Shown here: in pieces, positions 36,089 through 44,612 of the stretch
Position numbering within the stretch: position 1 is the first letter of the stretch
How the letters are laid out: each line of letters starts with the position of its first letter
Source of the DNA: Ferruginibacter sp.
GTDB lineage: Bacteria; Bacteroidota; Bacteroidia; Chitinophagales; Chitinophagaceae
Assembly: GCA_014379625.1 (NCBI GenBank)
Contig: JACMLJ010000041.1
Span: 62,001-126,000, forward strand
DNA length: 64,000 nucleotides
Direction of reading: 5' to 3'
The notes under the pieces: model-generated
The model's database searches: none
What the model was told of the DNA's origin: nothing
What the model saw: only the letters and a program-made list of their open reading frames with translations
Translations under genes and position numbers: made by a program

Positions 36089-39079
36089 TCAATGCGCCGC
36101 AATGTCCATCATATTTAATACAAACTGCGCAGCCACTTCATCATACCTTATGCCGTATAAGCCTGTTTCACCAAAACCTTTTGCCAGCCTGCCTGATGTT
36201 AACAATTGTGACACGATCAGTTTGCCTTTTCCTTTTCCAAAATCTACCAGTGCCACCGGTGTTTGCGTGAGGTTTTTTGCACAGTTGGCCAATGGGATTA
36301 AATTATCGGCAATACCTTTTTCGGCATCCTTATACCCTTTACTTAAATTGGTGATGGCAACCGGTATATTTAGATTGATGGAATTTGCCAGGGCCGGCGC
36401 ATCCTGAACCAGGAACAATAATTTATCCTTCAGTTTCTTTTCCGTTACCTTATCATTCGGCTTGTCGGAAAATTCATAAAAACCCTGCAATTCATAGCCG
36501 AAATATTGGTCGTTTTCGATCTTTTTCTCGTCGGCACCGCGGGCCTTCCATTGAGTCAGAAATGCTTTTGCACTTAATCCTTCAAATGTCATATCCGATG
36601 CAGGCACAATCAATCCTCCACGAAGGCCATTCCAAATCCTTGTGTACTGATCTGGCATAATGCCCCAAAGTTGCCTGTTGGTTTTACCAGGATGTAAATG
36701 ACTTTCAGGTTCGGCTGTTTCCGTAAATTTTAAAGCGATTCCTCCAAAAAGGTTATAGGTGTTTGTTTTAGGATTGGAAATCCTTGCCACGCTTTGTAAA
36801 GGGCCAAAATCGCCTGCTTTTGTCGGATAGCCCTGTCCAAGTAACCTATCGCCCACATCCAGCATCACTACTGATTTACCTTTTGCAATAGCATCCCGGA
36901 TGGTGTTAGACAAATGGGTATCACCTGTTGCTATTTTCTTCCATGTTTGTAAAGAGGTAAGTATGATATTGGCAGCAGGGTCACCCATTTCAACTACTAC
37001 TATTTTGTTGTGCTTTAAAAATTCTTTGAGTTCCGCTTCATCTTTGGCAACAGCTACTATAACGCCGGCAAGATTTGCCGGAACTACCGCTTTTACCACC
37101 CTGAAATCCCAGGCGGAAATAACGGGGTATTTTACAAATGAAGGCTTATTGACCAATTCAGCCTTCACTGTATAATCGCCCGCTTCTGCAGGTATTGTTA
37201 CCGAAACGGGTACTACCTCTTTATCAAAAGCGTTCACTTTTGATAGAAAGGATTTTGTATAAAATATTTTGCCTGCGCTGTTCTCGATGGTTACTTTAAC
37301 GGATAAACCGGCAGCCTTGCTTTCATCGTTAAAAACATAAACGGGAAGCACCTGTTGCTGATTGGGTTCAAAGTCCCTGTCCCATATTTCAATACTAACC
37401 GATTGTGGGGAAAACGATGCTGCCAGCGCATTCCATACTGGTTTCGGATTACCTTCTTTCAACGGCCCTAAAAACCAGTGATTGCCATCTTCTTTACTGC
37501 CCAAAGCACAAAACGGTGAAAAGCCGGCTGCGCCTATTCTTCTCCAGTACTCGGCCACCTTAGCATTTGCCTGGGCATGAAAAGCCAGGCGTTCTTTTGC
37601 AGTATGATCTCGCCCAAGAAAACGCAGGTAGGTTTCTTTAACTGTGCTGTAAGAGCCCAGGTCGCCCTTCTCATCTAAGTAATTACCGCCAAATTCATCA
37701 GACATGACCGCCTTGGGAAAATCGCTGGCATTGTCATAATACAAACCGAGGTTTTCAAACAGGCTCCACCAGTATTTGTGTATATGCAATACATCCCTGT
37801 CTTCAAGTACCAACGGTGGATAGGCAGGCAGTAATTCATCCAGCGCAGCCCAGGCTGTTTTAAGCTGATCGCCGCCTGTTTCATTGTATGGATGAATGAG
37901 GGAAACGGATGGATGGCGCATGGCCAGGTTGAGCCAGCTTTTGTATTGTATAAGAAGGCTTTCCTTTGAAGCAGGCATCCCATGGAAGAAGCTCCACTCA
38001 AACTGAACGGCCAGTCCTAAACGATCGCAGAGGTCAAGAAACTTTTCGGGTGGCAACCCTAAATGAAAACGCAGGTAATTACCCCCGAGATCTTTTGTGC
38101 GTTGTACGATATTTTTTATAAACCAGCTGGTATCATAACCCAGTTCCCTGCCTTCAGCGGTACGCATCCAGCGATGCCATACCACGGTAGGGCCTTTAGC
38201 AACAAAATGCTGGTCATTCAAATAAAATTGTTTGTCTTTTATTTCAAACTTTTTAACACCAAAGGGAATGGTTGACTGGTCTTCAATATAACCGCGGCTG
38301 TTAATAATGGTTAATTTTAAATAATATAAACGGGGTTGCTTCGGCGACCAGCTTTTTAATTTACCGTTGATGGCAAAATTTACCGCATTATGCAAGCCGG
38401 CAACTACTCCGTTTTGGCTGATCAGTACTTTGCCGTTTTTATCAACAATGTCAATTTTAGCCTTTCCTTTAAAATCACCGGCAGCGTTGAGATCATACCG
38501 GGCTATTACTTTTTGATTGTCAAAATCAATAAATGGAATGATCCGTTCAATACTCACTTCGCCGTGCAGGTGCAATACCACATCATCCCATAAACCGGAA
38601 CCTACATTTGAACGAAAATGATCAGCCCAGGGAATAAAAGAAGCATCTGAAGGCGGTACATTTTTTAATGATGCCAGGGCAATCTCTATCGTGATGGTAT
38701 GCCCGGGCGATATGCTTTTATGTAGTAATGTTAAAAACACGGGCGCCATCCCGCCTTCCTTTTTATCAACCAGGTCCCCATTGATGTATACCTGTGGTTG
38801 AAACCGGGCGCCTTTTAATTCAAGTGTAGCGTGTGACCAATTTCCGGCGGGTAATTTTATTTCCTTTTTGTACCACAATACTTCGTTACTCATAATAGTA
38901 GGGTCGGTGGCGATACCCGGAACAATAACCGTACTGGTATATTTTCTTGCAAATCCCATTTCCCATTTACCATTCAATGATATTGCCTTTGGGCCATTTA
39001 TGCCGTCCGCCAAAAGGCATTGGCACCATACTAATACTAACACAAGTATCAACAGGATTTTAGTTCTTATAATATGCAT
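36089..39079 (-). CDS. GH2-superfamily glycoside hydrolase with C-terminal amidotransferase-like domain
   Basis: Exported hydrolase (signal peptide about 1-24) with the GH2 layout: jelly roll (ISLNGKWEMGFA, LELKGARFQPQVYINGD, SGLWDDVVLHL), Ig-like domain and TIM barrel. The acid/base Glu is at 400 in HPYNETGG and the nucleophile Glu at 462 in MSDEFGG. After about residue 640 come an Ig-like segment and a roughly 250-residue alpha/beta domain (NKIVVVEMGD, GKSVVMLDVGDRLLG, KGKLIVSQLLTSGRLAKGFG) resembling the class-I amidotransferase-like domains of some GH2, GH35 and GH42 enzymes. At 996 residues it is longer than the other GH2 here. Substrate not determinable; a beta-galactosidase or related role in side-chain removal fits the neighbours. 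It lies about 160 bases after the beta-propeller gene. Confidence 0.87.
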   Translation of the reverse strand: MHIIRTKILLILVLVLVWCQCLLADGINGPKAISLNGKWEMGFARKYTSTVIVPGIATDPTIMSNEVLWYKKEIKLPAGNWSHATLELKGARFQPQVYINGDLVDKKEGGMAPVFLTLLHKSISPGHTITIEIALASLKNVPPSDASFIPWADHFRSNVGSGLWDDVVLHLHGEVSIERIIPFIDFDNQKVIARYDLNAAGDFKGKAKIDIVDKNGKVLISQNGVVAGLHNAVNFAINGKLKSWSPKQPRLYYLKLTIINSRGYIEDQSTIPFGVKKFEIKDKQFYLNDQHFVAKGPTVVWHRWMRTAEGRELGYDTSWFIKNIVQRTKDLGGNYLRFHLGLPPEKFLDLCDRLGLAVQFEWSFFHGMPASKESLLIQYKSWLNLAMRHPSVSLIHPYNETGGDQLKTAWAALDELLPAYPPLVLEDRDVLHIHKYWWSLFENLGLYYDNASDFPKAVMSDEFGGNYLDEKGDLGSYSTVKETYLRFLGRDHTAKERLAFHAQANAKVAEYWRRIGAAGFSPFCALGSKEDGNHWFLGPLKEGNPKPVWNALAASFSPQSVSIEIWDRDFEPNQQQVLPVYVFNDESKAAGLSVKVTIENSAGKIFYTKSFLSKVNAFDKEVVPVSVTIPAEAGDYTVKAELVNKPSFVKYPVISAWDFRVVKAVVPANLAGVIVAVAKDEAELKEFLKHNKIVVVEMGDPAANIILTSLQTWKKIATGDTHLSNTIRDAIAKGKSVVMLDVGDRLLGQGYPTKAGDFGPLQSVARISNPKTNTYNLFGGIALKFTETAEPESHLHPGKTNRQLWGIMPDQYTRIWNGLRGGLIVPASDMTFEGLSAKAFLTQWKARGADEKKIENDQYFGYELQGFYEFSDKPNDKVTEKKLKDKLLFLVQDAPALANSINLNIPVAITNLSKGYKDAEKGIADNLIPLANCAKNLTQTPVALVDFGKGKGKLIVSQLLTSGRLAKGFGETGLYGIRYDEVAAQFVLNMMDIAAH

Positions 39080-39176
39080 ACGATGAATTGATAAAAATTT
39101 GAGCGTTTAAATTATTTGCAGGGTCATCCCGGCATATTTTAAACCAGGGGCTTGTCGAACGGGAATGGCCTTCCAC

Positions 39177-39190
39177 CCGGCTATTGCCGG
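39177..39190. other. Small intergenic hairpin
   Basis: CCGGC-TATT-GCCGG lies about 50 bases past the stop of the beta-propeller gene and upstream of the GH2 gene on the minus strand. With no T-tract it could affect message processing within the operon, or mean nothing. Confidence 0.3.
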
Positions 39191-39239
39191 AGTAAACCAC
39201 CAGTTTTCCCGTAGCCGGTGAACTTATTTTAAAATTTTC

Positions 39240-40259
39240 TTAATGAATATCTCCAAAAAATACCTTCTCAGAAATTCCACCTGGTTCGCCTAACACCTGG
39301 ATGATGGTTGATGGCCCAAGGTTAAACGGTGCTGTCCATGAACGTAAAGCCCATACAATTTCTCCACCGGGGGTAACTTCAATAGCCTGAACAGGGAGTT
39401 TTTTTGCAGGGTCAATTTTACCCTCCCATTGATTAAACCAGTTGTTAATAATGGTATTGCCGTTCGCCCTTCTGATAGCTATTTGCGGGTTGGTGATTTT
39501 GTAACCGGGAAGGTCTTTCAGGGAAAGATTCCAAAGGCTGTCGCCTTTACTGTTGTATTCCCTGACGTACAATTTATTATTGCCGCTTACCAGGATATTG
39601 CCGTTTTTTAATGTCTCCACACCCCAGGCGCCGGGGGCGGAAAATGATAATAGTTGTTTGCCATTAATATCGTATTCGCTTATTATGCCCATATCCATGT
39701 GGGCCACCATAATGGTACCCTTATTGGTAAGCCTTGCATGGCGGAACTGGCCGTGGACACCTTTCGGATTTTTTACCGGAAGTGTAAACTCCTTAACGGT
39801 TTTGCCGGTTTTAATATTTACTACAAACAATTTAGCCGGATCACCGTTTTGAATAAAAAAAACATGCTCCTTACCAATTGGTTGCGCCGTATGTATTTCG
39901 GTGCCTGCGGGTGCAGGGTAATCCCAAAGCACTTTTTTGCCGGGGGTAATAAGGGTAACACCAAACTGGTGTGCAAAAAGAATGTTTCCGTTTGATAGTA
40001 AAACAGCATCGCTTATTTCGCCTTTTCCAACAGTATCAATATACGACCAAACAATCCTGCCTTTTCGGACGATGTACATATTCCTGTCTTTGGCTTCACC
40101 TGCGTAAAAAAAATCGAACTCGGCCAGTCCTTTACCCGGAAGGATGTCGGGAGCGGGAGACTGCGAAAATGACTGTAGGGCTATGCCGGTGAAAAAGATA
40201 AAAATAAACAATAACCTTACGCAGGATTGTTTATTTGCAAAGGGTGTTTTAGGCTTCAT
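39240..40259 (-). CDS. Exported PQQ-like beta-propeller protein
   Basis: Predicted secreted propeller protein. Seen: signal peptide (about 1-33, ending LQSFSQ) and recurring blade sequences of the pyrroloquinoline-quinone-like or arylsulfotransferase-like type (RKGRIVWSYID, LSNGNILFAHQFGV, KKVLWDYPAP, LKNGNILVSGNN, GGEIVWALRSW), about one every 45 residues. No catalytic motif is recognised. It is the second gene of the transcript led by the GH74 at 42948, separated from it by a long hairpin. It could bind carbohydrate or a partner enzyme; I assign no function. Confidence 0.82.
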   Translation of the reverse strand: MKPKTPFANKQSCVRLLFIFIFFTGIALQSFSQSPAPDILPGKGLAEFDFFYAGEAKDRNMYIVRKGRIVWSYIDTVGKGEISDAVLLSNGNILFAHQFGVTLITPGKKVLWDYPAPAGTEIHTAQPIGKEHVFFIQNGDPAKLFVVNIKTGKTVKEFTLPVKNPKGVHGQFRHARLTNKGTIMVAHMDMGIISEYDINGKQLLSFSAPGAWGVETLKNGNILVSGNNKLYVREYNSKGDSLWNLSLKDLPGYKITNPQIAIRRANGNTIINNWFNQWEGKIDPAKKLPVQAIEVTPGGEIVWALRSWTAPFNLGPSTIIQVLGEPGGISEKVFFGDIH

Positions 40260-40365
40260 GTATGGTATTTTTTTTCTTTTTTATTAAAAATGCACTAATT
40301 CCCATTTAGATGAACTCAAACCCTTTCTTTTTCCGGGTAAATTTACAGGTTGCCGGGTTTTAATT

Positions 40366-40406
40366 TACCATAGCAAGAGGATATCGGAATCCCCTTTGCT
40401 ATGGTA
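40366..40406 (-). terminator. Long intergenic hairpin after the GH74 gene (terminator or processing site)
   Basis: Arms TACCATAGCAAGAGGAT and ATCCCCTTTGCTATGGTA pair over about 17 bases, 11 of them perfect at the base, with a single bulge and a 6-base loop. It begins about 38 bases past the GH74 stop on the minus strand. No T-run follows, so I favour partial termination or protection of the GH74 message from decay, with lower expression of the genes downstream. Confidence 0.5.
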
Positions 40407-40443
40407 TTTGAAGAAATTTTCAACTGATGAAACCGCTACCGCT

Positions 40444-42948
40444 TTATTGCCTTAAAAATTTAATGCTTGCCAATTGCTGCTTACCATCTACTGACAATGC
40501 GGATAGCATATACACCCCCGGCACTTTCCGTGACATTTCATTTACCCTTACTTTGTTGGCGCCGGTTTGCAAATTGACTTCCTGAGTTTGCGTTAACCTA
40601 CCATCCACACCAGCAATATAAAGCTGAACAGTCTGGGATTTGTCAGACACGATACTTACCTCGAAACTATTGGTAACAACAGGGTTAGTCAGTAACACCA
40701 TTTTAAATGTTTTGTCAGTATTATCAACTATTACCGGCCCTGTTAATGCAGGCCTGTTTCCACCGGTTGTAGTAGAAATATCTCCATACGCAATTCCCCT
40801 GCCAACGGTACTCATGAAATAACGACCGTACGTATTCATGGAACCCATTATAAAATTCCCGTTTCCAAGTCCGCCATACTCGTGCGCATCATCATTGACA
40901 CGCGTCCAGTTTACACCTTTGTCGGTAGACCTGAAGGCACCGGTTACCCCGCCTACGGAAGCCCAGATATAAACCGCCGGATAATTAGCGCCTGTGGCAG
41001 CTTTGCCAAAGCCCACCGCCGAACAATTGCTAACACCGCTCACTGTGGTAAAATTAACGCCGGCATCAGTTGTATATTTAAGGCCGGCGCCATTCAGGGC
41101 AACCCATACATCACCATCGTTGTCAGGCACGGCCCTTATTATTTTAGATCCTCCTGAACCAATATTTGCAACATTAGTAAAACTGGCGCCCCGGTCAGTA
41201 CTTTTCCAAAATGCTCCACTGTTATTATCGTACATGTAAAAATTTTGCGCATTAACCAAGTCTGCTACCGGTATTGCATCGCTAAAGTTCATACCCCCGG
41301 CGCAGGTGGTCCAACTGGTGCCTTTATCAATGGAACGGTATGTGTTGGTTGAACCTGCCGGGCAATGTAAAAACGCAAAGCCATTTGCCGAAACAGCCAC
41401 TTTACCAGAACCTCCTTTTGAAACTACGCACTGTGTCCATGATGCACCCTGGTTGGTTGAATAATATTGTCTTGAGCCGGTTCTTAATAATGTATTTTTT
41501 TCAGTACCTGCAAATGCAATACCCGTTGTGGTACCCATGGTGGGATTATGCCTGGGGGCATATTGCGATACATCCGAATGTTTAAATCCATCATAATCAT
41601 AAATCACTGAAACCAAAGCCCCGCCGGTAATACTTACCAGGTCCCTCGGCACGGTTTCTTCGAATCCATTTACATTAAATTTCCAGGTGGTATTGGTGGC
41701 GTTTATATTATCGCAGCTAAAAACGCCCTGCCCGGAAGTGATCCAGACTTTGCTGGTGTTAAAAGGATCAAACTCAGCGCTACCCACCCAATGCATATTG
41801 GTGCCATTTACCCAGGTTACCCCATTGGAGTTAAGTGTCATGCCATTTGCAATAGGGTCTTTCCAGGTAAAACCCCCATTATCACTTACTAATATACGGT
41901 CACCATACACGAGCCCGCCACTTGCTGCTGTATATTGCGGTAGGTAGGTATTTACGGTAGACAGGAGTATTCTTTTAGAGTTGTTGGGATCTATGCTTAT
42001 CCCGCTGAATGGTTTAGCATAACCGGCAGGTGTCCTTAAACTCCAGGTATTAATGGATGGTGTATATCTCCAGACAGCGCCATTATTCATTGGTTCATTT
42101 AAACCGGTATTACTATTCGCGTGAGGCCCGGCACCGTTTGCATAAGTGACAAACAGGTTGCTGCTGTCGGGGGTTAAGGCAGCCCTCTGTGGCATATAAG
42201 TGGTTGGGGCACCGGATACACCGGCAAAACTTGTCCCGCCATTTTTACTTACATACAGATTGGTGCTTCCTGCGCGTGAAACGCCTACATAAATGGTTTG
42301 GGAGGAACTGGTAGTCCCCTTGCTCCGGGGATCAAACAATACAAAACTAATCCCGTTACCATTGGGTGTCGACCTCACATTTAAAGAACTGACCCTTGTC
42401 CAGGTGGCGCCCATATTAAAACTTCTGAATAATCCGCTATCCCTGGTTCCACAGTACAAAATGTTGGAGTTATTAGGATCTACCTGTAACTTTTCTCCAT
42501 TTTGCCGACCCATTCCATTGCCATGCGCCCTGAACTGCCCTGTGACATTCACTATTGAAGGAAATGTTTCCCCATAATCGGTTGATCGTAAAATAGCGGT
42601 GTTTCCACCATTAAAATAACTGGTTCCCACAAACATGTACACCCGCGATGGTGTGAGCGGATCAATGGCAACAGACTCTACACCCATATAACCTGTTTGC
42701 GCAGAAGATGCCCAATCCACCAGCGGCTTCCACCTGCTATTACTGTTATCCCATTTATACGCGCCACCTACATCTGTCCGGGCAAACATCAGGTTCTGTT
42801 GTGTTTTGGAAGTAATGATCGCTGATACAAAGCCACCGCCACCCATGGCAACGGTATTCCATTTATACGACTGGGCATCGGCGGGAGAATAGTGAAGAAA
42901 AATAAGGCAAAATAAAAGGGTTGTTTTGAATGTGTTTAAAACTTTCAT
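40444..42948 (-). CDS. GH74 xyloglucanase-type protein, second copy, with T9SS-type tail
   Basis: Predicted endo-xyloglucanase. Seen: signal peptide (1-26, ending PADAQ), GH74 opening YKWNTVAMGGGGFVS and FARTDVGGAYKWD with the likely catalytic Asp 59, Asp-box repeats (STDYGETF, SFNMGATW, STNQGASW) through two propellers, and YDYDGF at 451-453 near where the second catalytic Asp is expected. The C-terminal segment of about 75 residues (VQLYIAGVDGRLTQT, KVPGVYMLSALS, ending IKFLRQ) resembles a T9SS sorting domain. It is 834 residues, shorter than the GH74 at 17064 because it lacks the fibronectin-like linker. It is first gene of its transcript, about 200 bases from the predicted -7 box. The two GH74 genes are on separate transcripts under the same type of promoter. 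Confidence 0.93.
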   Translation of the reverse strand: MKVLNTFKTTLLFCLIFLHYSPADAQSYKWNTVAMGGGGFVSAIITSKTQQNLMFARTDVGGAYKWDNSNSRWKPLVDWASSAQTGYMGVESVAIDPLTPSRVYMFVGTSYFNGGNTAILRSTDYGETFPSIVNVTGQFRAHGNGMGRQNGEKLQVDPNNSNILYCGTRDSGLFRSFNMGATWTRVSSLNVRSTPNGNGISFVLFDPRSKGTTSSSQTIYVGVSRAGSTNLYVSKNGGTSFAGVSGAPTTYMPQRAALTPDSSNLFVTYANGAGPHANSNTGLNEPMNNGAVWRYTPSINTWSLRTPAGYAKPFSGISIDPNNSKRILLSTVNTYLPQYTAASGGLVYGDRILVSDNGGFTWKDPIANGMTLNSNGVTWVNGTNMHWVGSAEFDPFNTSKVWITSGQGVFSCDNINATNTTWKFNVNGFEETVPRDLVSITGGALVSVIYDYDGFKHSDVSQYAPRHNPTMGTTTGIAFAGTEKNTLLRTGSRQYYSTNQGASWTQCVVSKGGSGKVAVSANGFAFLHCPAGSTNTYRSIDKGTSWTTCAGGMNFSDAIPVADLVNAQNFYMYDNNSGAFWKSTDRGASFTNVANIGSGGSKIIRAVPDNDGDVWVALNGAGLKYTTDAGVNFTTVSGVSNCSAVGFGKAATGANYPAVYIWASVGGVTGAFRSTDKGVNWTRVNDDAHEYGGLGNGNFIMGSMNTYGRYFMSTVGRGIAYGDISTTTGGNRPALTGPVIVDNTDKTFKMVLLTNPVVTNSFEVSIVSDKSQTVQLYIAGVDGRLTQTQEVNLQTGANKVRVNEMSRKVPGVYMLSALSVDGKQQLASIKFLRQ

Positions 42949-43146
42949 AATAGCAATTTTAGGTTAAGAAAATCGTTTATACTTAATTGCGGGTGGCGCC
43001 TGCACCTGATCCGTTGACTCGTATATTTCAGTACCGATACTCATTCGGCCCCTTCCGTGCCCGGCAGATTATCAGGTCTCCAGTTCCATCATTTTAAACC
43101 AGGATGGCCTTTCAGGCTATGAAGACGATAATCCGTTAATGTATGG

Positions 43147-43253
43147 CAAAAGTAAACGCAACTTCTAAAGGTGATGGTAGCGAAATGTCTGCAAATAGGG
43201 TGTCAAATGCTTCAATCTTTTTGCAAAAGGTTGATTTTCAATAATAAAATATT
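43147..43253 (-). promoter_or_regulatory. Promoter and shared upstream element for the GH74-led transcript (copy 3)
   Basis: The minus-strand -7 box TACTTTTG is at 43154-43147. On the plus strand ATGGTAG begins at 43174, again exactly 20 bases from the box, followed by GAAATGTCTGCA, GGGTGTCAAATG and GGTTGATTTTCAATAATAAA. It matches copy 2 almost base for base in these blocks. The predicted leader before the GH74 ATG is about 190 bases, far longer than for GH31. Confidence 0.7.
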
Positions 43254-43902
43254 GAGAGTTATTTTCTTGGTCCAAACAACAACCTATTGTGTCAGGCTAA
43301 CTGGTTTCAAAAAAGAAAAGGCTCTCAGGGGTGGCGGGTTTTAAAAACCACTATATCAATGGAGCAAAAGGAAATAACCTGACAGAATGATTAAAAATTA
43401 TAAGCAGGCGGAGATTTTAAAACTGCTAATGCTTAAACATCATTGTTTCGAGTGTTTGTCGTTTTAACAATGCAAAAAAATACTTGTTTGAACAGAGCCA
43501 AAACTAATGTTGTTGAAACAGTTAAGGAAAATTGCCTGCATAGCACATCAGGTTAATATATTACAATTATTTGGAAAAAAATTAGTATGATATTTAGAAT
43601 ATTAAAACTATGTTTACACAGTAATTCCGGAATTAAAAACGATTGTTAGTTGAAGTTGCTGCCGGGAGGTTTTTCTGCATTTTAACCATTAGCCAATTTA
43701 TTTTTATCGGTAAAGTTTGCAAAGTCAGGTGACACAATTTTTGTGGAAAATTGCAAATTGTCATACCAGGTAACCCGTTTTTATCTGGTAAAGATTGGAT
43801 ATTTTATTTTCTGGAAAAAGAGAATAGATTTGTCACATTAAAATTAACTGCATAAAAGAAGAAGTATAAAATACTGCCCCTTTTATTTTCCTGATTGCTA
43901 TT
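43254..43902. other. Divergent intergenic region between GH74 and the ECF sigma gene
   Basis: About 650 AT-rich bases with no credible gene. It must contain the promoter of the sigma-factor operon. The best candidate is TAGATTTG (43825-43832), about 70 bases before the ATG, matching TAnnTTTG; no well-spaced -33 element goes with it. I do not see the shared hybrid-regulator element on this side. Confidence 0.4.
43825..43832 (+). promoter_or_regulatory. Possible -7 box for the ECF sigma/FecR operon
   Basis: TAGATTTG fits the Bacteroidota housekeeping -7 pattern and lies 70 bases upstream of the sigma-factor ATG. It is supported by the motif alone. Confidence 0.3.
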
Positions 43903-44502
43903 ATGAACGAAATTTACTCACCGATTACTGATAGTAAGCTAATAATCGCTGCCCGCGAAGGAAGTGAAGAAGCCTTCCGTAAACTATATGAAAGATACTG
44001 GAAGGATCTATACAAAATCGCCTGCCGCAGGTTGCCATCAGAAGAAGATGTAAAGGACGTATTGCAGGAAACTTTTATTTCTTTGTGGAAAAACCTGCAT
44101 CATATATCCGTACAGGATAATATTGGCGGATACCTCTACACCTCTTTGCGCAATAAGATCTTTAATTATTATGAAAGAAAACAGTTGAGATTTAAAACAC
44201 TGATGAACCAACCATTTTACCCTGTTGAATCAGAGAACCTGATTTATAGTGTATTGGATACAAAAGAGCTGAAGGTTGCAATTAGCGCCATAATTAAAGA
44301 GATGCCTTCAAAAATGAAAGAAATTTATTTGTTGAGTAAGGAAGAACAATTAACCAATGCCGAAATAGCCAACCTGCTTTTACTGGCACCCCAAACAGTA
44401 AAAAACCAAATACACCAGGCGGTGAGCCGTATCAGGGTGGAACTTAAAAAAGCCAACCCGCTCTTATTTTCCCTGTTTATTTTAATCCCGCCAGGGCGTT
44501 AA
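43903..44502 (+). CDS. ECF-type RNA polymerase sigma factor (FecI-like)
   Basis: A 199-residue extracytoplasmic-function sigma factor that would direct RNA polymerase to the downstream SusC/SusD genes when the surface signal arrives. Seen: sigma region 2 (about 25-90; AFRKLYERYWKDLYKIACRR, DVLQETFISLWKNL, IGGYLYTSLRNKIFNYYERK) and region 4 (about 135-185; KMKEIYLLSKEEQLTNAEIA, APQTVKNQIHQAVSRIRVEL). The gene is followed 110 bases later by a FecR-type anti-sigma and then a SusC with an STN domain, the standard order of a transport-coupled signalling cassette in this phylum. Confidence 0.95.
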   Translation: MNEIYSPITDSKLIIAAREGSEEAFRKLYERYWKDLYKIACRRLPSEEDVKDVLQETFISLWKNLHHISVQDNIGGYLYTSLRNKIFNYYERKQLRFKTLMNQPFYPVESENLIYSVLDTKELKVAISAIIKEMPSKMKEIYLLSKEEQLTNAEIANLLLLAPQTVKNQIHQAVSRIRVELKKANPLLFSLFILIPPGR

Positions 44503-44612
44503 ACAGTTAACCGAACTACTTTGAATTTATTTTAGAATTTCTGCGAAAAAAAATCAAACTGTATAGTACTATTTATAAGCCTGGCTGTTAGGCTTTGTAA
44601 AGCACCGGTATT

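Noticed and set aside
43721..43790. Imperfect inverted repeat (GACACAATTT/AAATTGTC) upstream of the sigma gene as an operator
   Set aside because: The arms do not align without gaps and the region is AT-rich enough for this to arise by chance.
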